Source of the DNA: Oscillospiraceae bacterium
GTDB taxonomy: Bacteria > Bacillota > Clostridia > Oscillospirales > Oscillospiraceae
Assembly (NCBI GenBank): GCA_016296565.1
Contig: JAEDJB010000065.1
Location: 1-10,301, forward strand
Direction: 5' to 3'
Length of the DNA: 10,301 bases
The stretch's first letter is position 1. Every line of letters starts with the position of its first letter. Both the position numbers and the translations under genes were made by a program. Positions 6,542 through 10,301 of the stretch are shown in pieces. The notes beneath the pieces are model-generated. The model did no database searches. It saw nothing but the letters and a program-made list of their open reading frames with translations, and was not told where the DNA came from.

Positions 6542-8296
6542 GTGAAACGGAACATTGATTATAAAACAACCCACCCATTAAAAATATTTCTCTCCTATTA
6601 TGGCCCCCACAAGAATCTGTTCATTCTGGACATGTGCTGCGCCCTGCTCATCTGCCTCATTGACCTGGCATTTCCCTACGCCTCCCGGTCAGCCCTGAAC
6701 AACCTGCTGCCCAACAAGGCCTACCACGCCTTTTTCGTTTTGGTGGCCATTTTTATCGTGGCCTATGTGTGCAAGGGTCTTTTGTACTTTGTTGTCTCCT
6801 ACTGGGGGCACCTCTTCGGCGTCCGGGTGGAGGCAGACCTGCGCCGGGACCTGTACGGCCACATGGAAAGCCTGAGCTTCAGCTTCTTTGACAAGAACCG
6901 CACCGGTGTGCTCATGTCCCGGGTGACCAACGACCTGTTTGAGATCACAGAGCTGGCCCACCACGGCCCGGAGGACCTGTTTATCTCCTCCGTCACCCTG
7001 GTGGGGGCCTTCTGCATCATGTGCACCATCGAGTGGCGGCTGGCTGTGATCGCCTTCTCCATCGTCCCATTCTTCCTGATCTTTACCATCTACCAGCGGC
7101 GGAAGATGCGCCGGGCAAACCTGAAGCTGAAGGCCAAAACCGGAGAGATCAACGCCACCATTGAGTCCGGCATCTCCGGCATGCGCACCGCCAAGGCCTT
7201 TCAGAACGAGGAAACCGAAAAACGCAAGTTCAACGCTATGAACGTCCAGTTCGTCCAGGCCAAGCAGACCTATTACAAGACCATGGCCACCTTTATGGGC
7301 GGCATGGAGTTCAGCACCTCCATTATGCCGGTGCTGGTCATTGGCGCCGGGGGCTACTTCATTATGCGGGGAACAGTAGACTATGCGGACCTGGTGGCCT
7401 TCACCCTGTACGTCACCACCTTCACCACGCCGGTGAAAAAGCTGGTGAACTTCGTGGAGCAGTTTATGCAGGGCTCGGCGGGCTTCACCCGATTTTTGGA
7501 GCTGATGCGTCTGGACCCGGAGATCCAGGACGCCCCCGACGCAGAGGATCTGGGCCCGGTGAAGGGAAATGTCACCTTCGACCACGTGAACTTCCGGTAC
7601 AACGACCAGTCCCAGGTCCTGCGGGACGTGAGCCTGGATATCCACGCCGGAGAAAAGTTCGCCTTTGTGGGACCATCCGGGGGCGGCAAGACCACCATCT
7701 GCCAGCTGATCCCCCGGTTCTACGATGTCACCGATGGGGCCGTCCGGGTGGACGGCAAGGACGTGCGGCAGGTGACCCAGGCCTCCCTGCGGCGGCAGGT
7801 GGGCATCGTCCAGCAGGAGGTGTTCCTCTTTGCCGACAGCGTTATGGAGAACATCCGCTACGGTCGGCCGGAGGCAACGGATGAAGAGGTCATCCAGGCA
7901 GCCCAGCTGGCAGAGATCCACGAGGACGTTATGGCCATGCCCAACGGCTACGACACCTATGTGGGCGAGCGGGGCGTGATGCTCTCCGGCGGCCAGAAGC
8001 AGCGCATCAGCATTGCCCGGGTCTTTTTGAAGAACCCACCCATCGTTATTCTGGACGAGGCCACCAGCGCCCTGGACAGCGTCACGGAAGCCAAAATTCA
8101 GGCCTCCTTCGACCGGCTGTGCGAGGGCCGGACCTCCATCATCATCGCCCACCGGCTCTCCACCATCCGCAACGCTGACCGCATCGCGGTGATCGACCGG
8201 GAGCAGGTGCTGGAGCAGGGCACCCACCGGGAGCTTATGGACTTAAACGGCGAATACGCCAGCCTGGTCCGCGCCCAGGAGCAACTCTCCAACTAA
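6542..8296 (+). CDS. ABC half-exporter (MsbA/LmrA-type permease fused to ATPase)
   Basis: The protein has 584 residues from the GTG at 6542, the usual length for a half-transporter. Six membrane helices lie within about 25-305, with long cytoplasmic extensions such as 'VEADLRRDLYGHMESLSFSFFDKNRTGVLMSRVTND' split over 97-131. The ATPase domain has an A-loop Tyr353, Walker A GPSGGGKTT (377-385), Q-loop Q424/Q425, signature LSGGQ (481-485), Walker B IVILDE with catalytic Glu506, D-loop SALD and H-loop His537. All ATPase motifs are intact, so a homodimeric, self-sufficient exporter is expected; no partner half-transporter is adjacent. It would pump lipids, drugs or peptides outward; the sequence does not reveal the substrate. 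It is monocistronic, with its own promoter and a terminator 15 bases after the stop, and diverges from the MarR-RND operon. A start at ATG 6416 would add 42 residues without conserved character and lies upstream of the promoter. Confidence 0.95.
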   Translation: MKRNIDYKTTHPLKIFLSYYGPHKNLFILDMCCALLICLIDLAFPYASRSALNNLLPNKAYHAFFVLVAIFIVAYVCKGLLYFVVSYWGHLFGVRVEADLRRDLYGHMESLSFSFFDKNRTGVLMSRVTNDLFEITELAHHGPEDLFISSVTLVGAFCIMCTIEWRLAVIAFSIVPFFLIFTIYQRRKMRRANLKLKAKTGEINATIESGISGMRTAKAFQNEETEKRKFNAMNVQFVQAKQTYYKTMATFMGGMEFSTSIMPVLVIGAGGYFIMRGTVDYADLVAFTLYVTTFTTPVKKLVNFVEQFMQGSAGFTRFLELMRLDPEIQDAPDAEDLGPVKGNVTFDHVNFRYNDQSQVLRDVSLDIHAGEKFAFVGPSGGGKTTICQLIPRFYDVTDGAVRVDGKDVRQVTQASLRRQVGIVQQEVFLFADSVMENIRYGRPEATDEEVIQAAQLAEIHEDVMAMPNGYDTYVGERGVMLSGGQKQRISIARVFLKNPPIVILDEATSALDSVTEAKIQASFDRLCEGRTSIIIAHRLSTIRNADRIAVIDREQVLEQGTHRELMDLNGEYASLVRAQEQLSN

Positions 8297-8311
8297 AGAC
8301 ATAAAAATAAA

Positions 8312-8349
8312 AGCGGCAGGAACCAAACCTGGTTCCTGCCGCTGGTTTT
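8312..8349. terminator. Bidirectional intrinsic terminator between convergent genes
   Basis: A perfect 14-bp hairpin has arms AGCGGCAGGAACCA (8312-8325) and 8330-8343, with a 4-base AACC loop. The plus-strand side is followed by GGTTTTC, a short T run. The minus-strand side is followed by TTTTATTTTTATG, a much better U-tract, so termination may be more efficient for the minus-strand gene. It ends 13 bases from that gene's stop. Confidence 0.88.
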
Positions 8350-8356
8350 CATGGGG

Positions 8357-10120
8357 TTATTCTGTGGTTTCCTCCTCGACGTCCTCCGTGGCGGGCTCCG
8401 TCTCAGCTTCCGGTGTGGTTGCAGCCGGTTCCAGGATGGTGCCGTCCGTGGAGATGGCGGTGGCGTTCACAATGCTGCCGGTGCCGTCGGGATCGGCCTG
8501 GATGGTAACGGTGTCGCCCACGTTCAGGATCACCACGTTCCGATCCGTGCTGGCGGCGATGGCGTAGAACACCTCGGAGCCGTCCAGGCGGATATAGTAC
8601 CAGGAGTTTCCGTCCAGCACGGCGGTGCGGATCTCCGCAATTGTGCCGGTGATGTTGGACTGGTCAATGACAATCTCGCTGTCCTTATCCACATTCACCG
8701 CGATGCCGTGCTGCTGGAGCAGGGACAGATAGTTGCTCTCGCAGGCGGCCACGGTGACGCCGGTGGCCACGATCTGATACTGGGAGACGTTAACCATGGC
8801 GTACATCTTCACCAGGTCCGTGCCGTCCTTCAGGGACATGAAGTAGGTGGGCTGGCCGCCGATGTTCAGCAGCAGGGGGAAGGTGGAGGTATACCCCAGG
8901 TCCTGGACCACGCCCTGGGCCGACTCCATAGCCGACTCTTCGATGGCGCCGGGGGCAGAGTAGTAGGTGGTCTCCTTGGTCCGCTGGTTGGAGAGCAGGA
9001 AGCCAATGTTGGACTCGTCGCTGCTCACGGAGGTGATGCCCGTGTACATATACACGTCGTCGTTCATGGCCAGGTAGTTGTACCCGTTGGTGGACACCGT
9101 CACTTCCTTCTGGCCGATGAGGGAGTTAATGAAGCCGTTGACATAGATGCCGTGGTAGTCATACTGCTCCTGGATCAGCTCTGCGGAGTAGACCCGGTCT
9201 ACCCAGGTGGGGATTTCGGAAATATCGTAATACACGCTCTCGCCGGTGCAGGCGTTGAGCAGGACCGCGCCGATCACATCAGCACCGCCGAAGAGACCGA
9301 TGGTGCGGGTCTCACGGGGGCAGACCCACCAGGGCTGGCCGTTCTCATCCACTTCCAGATGGGCAGAGGAGAACATATAGGTAGGATAGCGGAAGCGAAG
9401 GGTGCGCTTCAGGTCGCGGGTGAAGTACTCCGAGGGGGAGTAGTGCATGCCATCCAGCCCCAGGCCGGACAGACGGACCACCTGGGCCTCCTGGGTCACC
9501 ATGTCCACGGTGACGTAAGCGGGCAGGCCCTCTTTCCGGTTGATTACCCACTTGAAGAAGTCACCATATTCCAGAGAAGCCACCCGGACGGGACGGCCCT
9601 TGTAGTTGATCTGGGTGTAATCGTAGGAGATTTCAAACTGGCTGACCATGTCGGACAGTTCGCCCAGCTTACGCTCGCCCAGGCGACGGGCAGAGGATTC
9701 GTCCAGCATGGGAACCTCGTCATAGGAAACCTGCTCGATCTCGGTGGAGAAGTCGCCGGTGTCCACCTCCAGCAGGTCCCGGTAGGAGCCGGAGCGGAAG
9801 ATGGGAGCGGAAATGATCTGGCCCACGATGAAGAGAACCACCAGGGCCACAACGATAATCACCACAGCTTTGCACTGATTCTTGGCAAAGGAGAGGTAAT
9901 CCCGCAGATGAATTCCCTGCTTTCCGGTTTCAACACCCAAGGTAATCATAAATACCAGGATGTAAACCAGCAGAAGAATGAGGATAAAGCTGTAAACACC
10001 GGTGTTGTGCAGGTTGAGGGCCGGCAGGGAAATGTAGAACCACACCCCGCCGATCACCAGAGTGATAAGAAGGCTGATCAAAATACGAGGCAGCGTTCTT
10101 TTTGCCTGACTTTCTGACAT
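8357..10120 (-). CDS. Uncharacterised membrane-anchored protein with large extracytoplasmic region
   Basis: I do not recognise this 587-residue protein. It has three hydrophobic segments at about 12-33, 41-62 and 85-105, then a long soluble part (106-587) that is probably outside the cell. This part is rich in Tyr, beta-strand-like and acidic. It contains a segment 'GLPAYVTVDMVTQEAQVV' (198-215) reminiscent of PepSY-like folds, though the similarity is weak. Residues 486-560 ('NITGTIAEIRTAVLDGNSWYYIRL ... ILNVGDTVTIQ') look like a small beta-barrel or OB-like domain. The C-terminus (567-587) is a low-complexity Pro/Thr/Glu tail with no sorting signal. Only three Cys occur (83, 268, 291, plus 460 making four in total), with no evident metal motif. 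ATG 10120 is chosen because of its ribosome site; an in-frame TTG at 10141 would add 7 residues. It appears monocistronic. An envelope role is an inference from topology only. Confidence 0.85.
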   Translation of the reverse strand: MSESQAKRTLPRILISLLITLVIGGVWFYISLPALNLHNTGVYSFILILLLVYILVFMITLGVETGKQGIHLRDYLSFAKNQCKAVVIIVVALVVLFIVGQIISAPIFRSGSYRDLLEVDTGDFSTEIEQVSYDEVPMLDESSARRLGERKLGELSDMVSQFEISYDYTQINYKGRPVRVASLEYGDFFKWVINRKEGLPAYVTVDMVTQEAQVVRLSGLGLDGMHYSPSEYFTRDLKRTLRFRYPTYMFSSAHLEVDENGQPWWVCPRETRTIGLFGGADVIGAVLLNACTGESVYYDISEIPTWVDRVYSAELIQEQYDYHGIYVNGFINSLIGQKEVTVSTNGYNYLAMNDDVYMYTGITSVSSDESNIGFLLSNQRTKETTYYSAPGAIEESAMESAQGVVQDLGYTSTFPLLLNIGGQPTYFMSLKDGTDLVKMYAMVNVSQYQIVATGVTVAACESNYLSLLQQHGIAVNVDKDSEIVIDQSNITGTIAEIRTAVLDGNSWYYIRLDGSEVFYAIAASTDRNVVILNVGDTVTIQADPDGTGSIVNATAISTDGTILEPAATTPEAETEPATEDVEEETTE

Positions 10121-10126
10121 AGAGAA

Positions 10127-10133
10127 CTCCTTT
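10127..10133 (-). promoter_or_regulatory. Ribosome binding site fixing the start of the membrane-anchored protein
   Basis: AAAGGAG on the minus strand lies 6 bases before ATG 10120. It overlaps the reading that would begin at TTG 10141, which therefore is not the likely start. Confidence 0.83.
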
Positions 10134-10174
10134 CCATACAATACAATAAAAGCGGGTTGAACTGAATATTGGTT

Positions 10175-10203
10175 AGTATATCCTATTCCTGGTAAAAAAG
10201 CAA
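10175..10203 (-). promoter_or_regulatory. Candidate promoter of the membrane-anchored protein gene
   Basis: On the minus strand a -10 box TATACT (10175-10180, five of six) follows a 17-base spacer and a weak -35 TTGCTT (10198-10203, three of six). The leader would be about 50 bases. Another -10-like TATAAT on the minus strand near 10254-10259 has no good -35 box. Confidence 0.4.
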
Positions 10204-10301
10204 TGAAAAATGATTAAGATTTGACAAAATCATAGATTCATGGCAATATACCATTATATTAAGACCTATTTTCGTTTCATAGGAAATTTTTTCTGAAAGA
10301 A
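10204..10301. other. AT-rich intergenic region at the right edge
   Basis: This stretch is much richer in A and T than the genes around it and holds no credible reading frame. On the plus strand a perfect -35-like TTGACA lies at 10221-10226, but the best -10 at a 17-base spacing (CAATAT) is poor. A short inverted repeat AATATA CCAT TATATT lies at 10245-10260. These may be control elements for a gene beyond the window or for the minus-strand gene. Confidence 0.4.

Noticed and set aside
6689..8227. A 512-codon minus-strand frame antisense to the ABC exporter
   Set aside because: It lies opposite a gene with every ABC ATPase motif intact, and its translation has no sensible domain.
8351..10117. 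A 588-codon plus-strand frame antisense to the membrane-anchored protein
   Set aside because: Its composition is His/Gly/Val/Asp-rich with no domain. The minus-strand frame has membrane helices, a good ribosome site and a natural protein composition.

Overview
The window looks like chromosomal DNA of a GC-rich, anaerobic Gram-positive bacterium of the Clostridia, most likely an Oscillospiraceae gut-type organism (Flavonifractor/Oscillibacter/Lawsonibacter-like). This placement is an inference. It rests on strong purine-rich Shine-Dalgarno sites, sigma-A type promoters, a MarR-adaptor-RND cassette with a lipoprotein adaptor and no outer-membrane channel gene, and the COG0523/DUF1980 gene pair. 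No exact species is claimed. All genes are chromosomal-looking; no phage, insertion sequence, CRISPR array, tRNA or rRNA was seen, and no stretch over 300 bases lacks a gene.

Layout. (1) 1-1493, plus strand: the 3' end of a COG0523 (CobW-like) GTPase/metallochaperone gene carrying a very long His/Asp/Glu repeat tract, then 17 bases later a second, divergent P-loop GTPase-like protein fused to a C-terminal YcgQ-like (DUF1980) domain. Together they look like part of a metal (probably zinc) handling operon whose upstream genes lie outside the window. (2) 1556-6372, minus strand: a three-gene operon reading MarR repressor, lipoprotein periplasmic-adaptor-like protein, and a 1057-residue RND efflux permease, under one near-consensus promoter. 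(3) 6486-8296, plus strand: a divergently transcribed ABC half-exporter with its own near-consensus promoter and a GTG start. (4) 8357-10120, minus strand: a large membrane-anchored protein of unknown function with three N-terminal membrane helices and a long external part. (5) 10121-10301: AT-rich upstream region.

The two convergent gene pairs (1/2 and 3/4) are each separated by one perfect 14-15 bp hairpin that can serve as a bidirectional terminator. The RND operon and the ABC exporter diverge from a shared 169-base region that contains both promoters and a candidate MarR operator, so a drug or toxic-compound response controlling both exporters is plausible but unproven. The most unusual items are the His-rich 39-bp repeat tract and the GTPase-DUF1980 fusion next to it.
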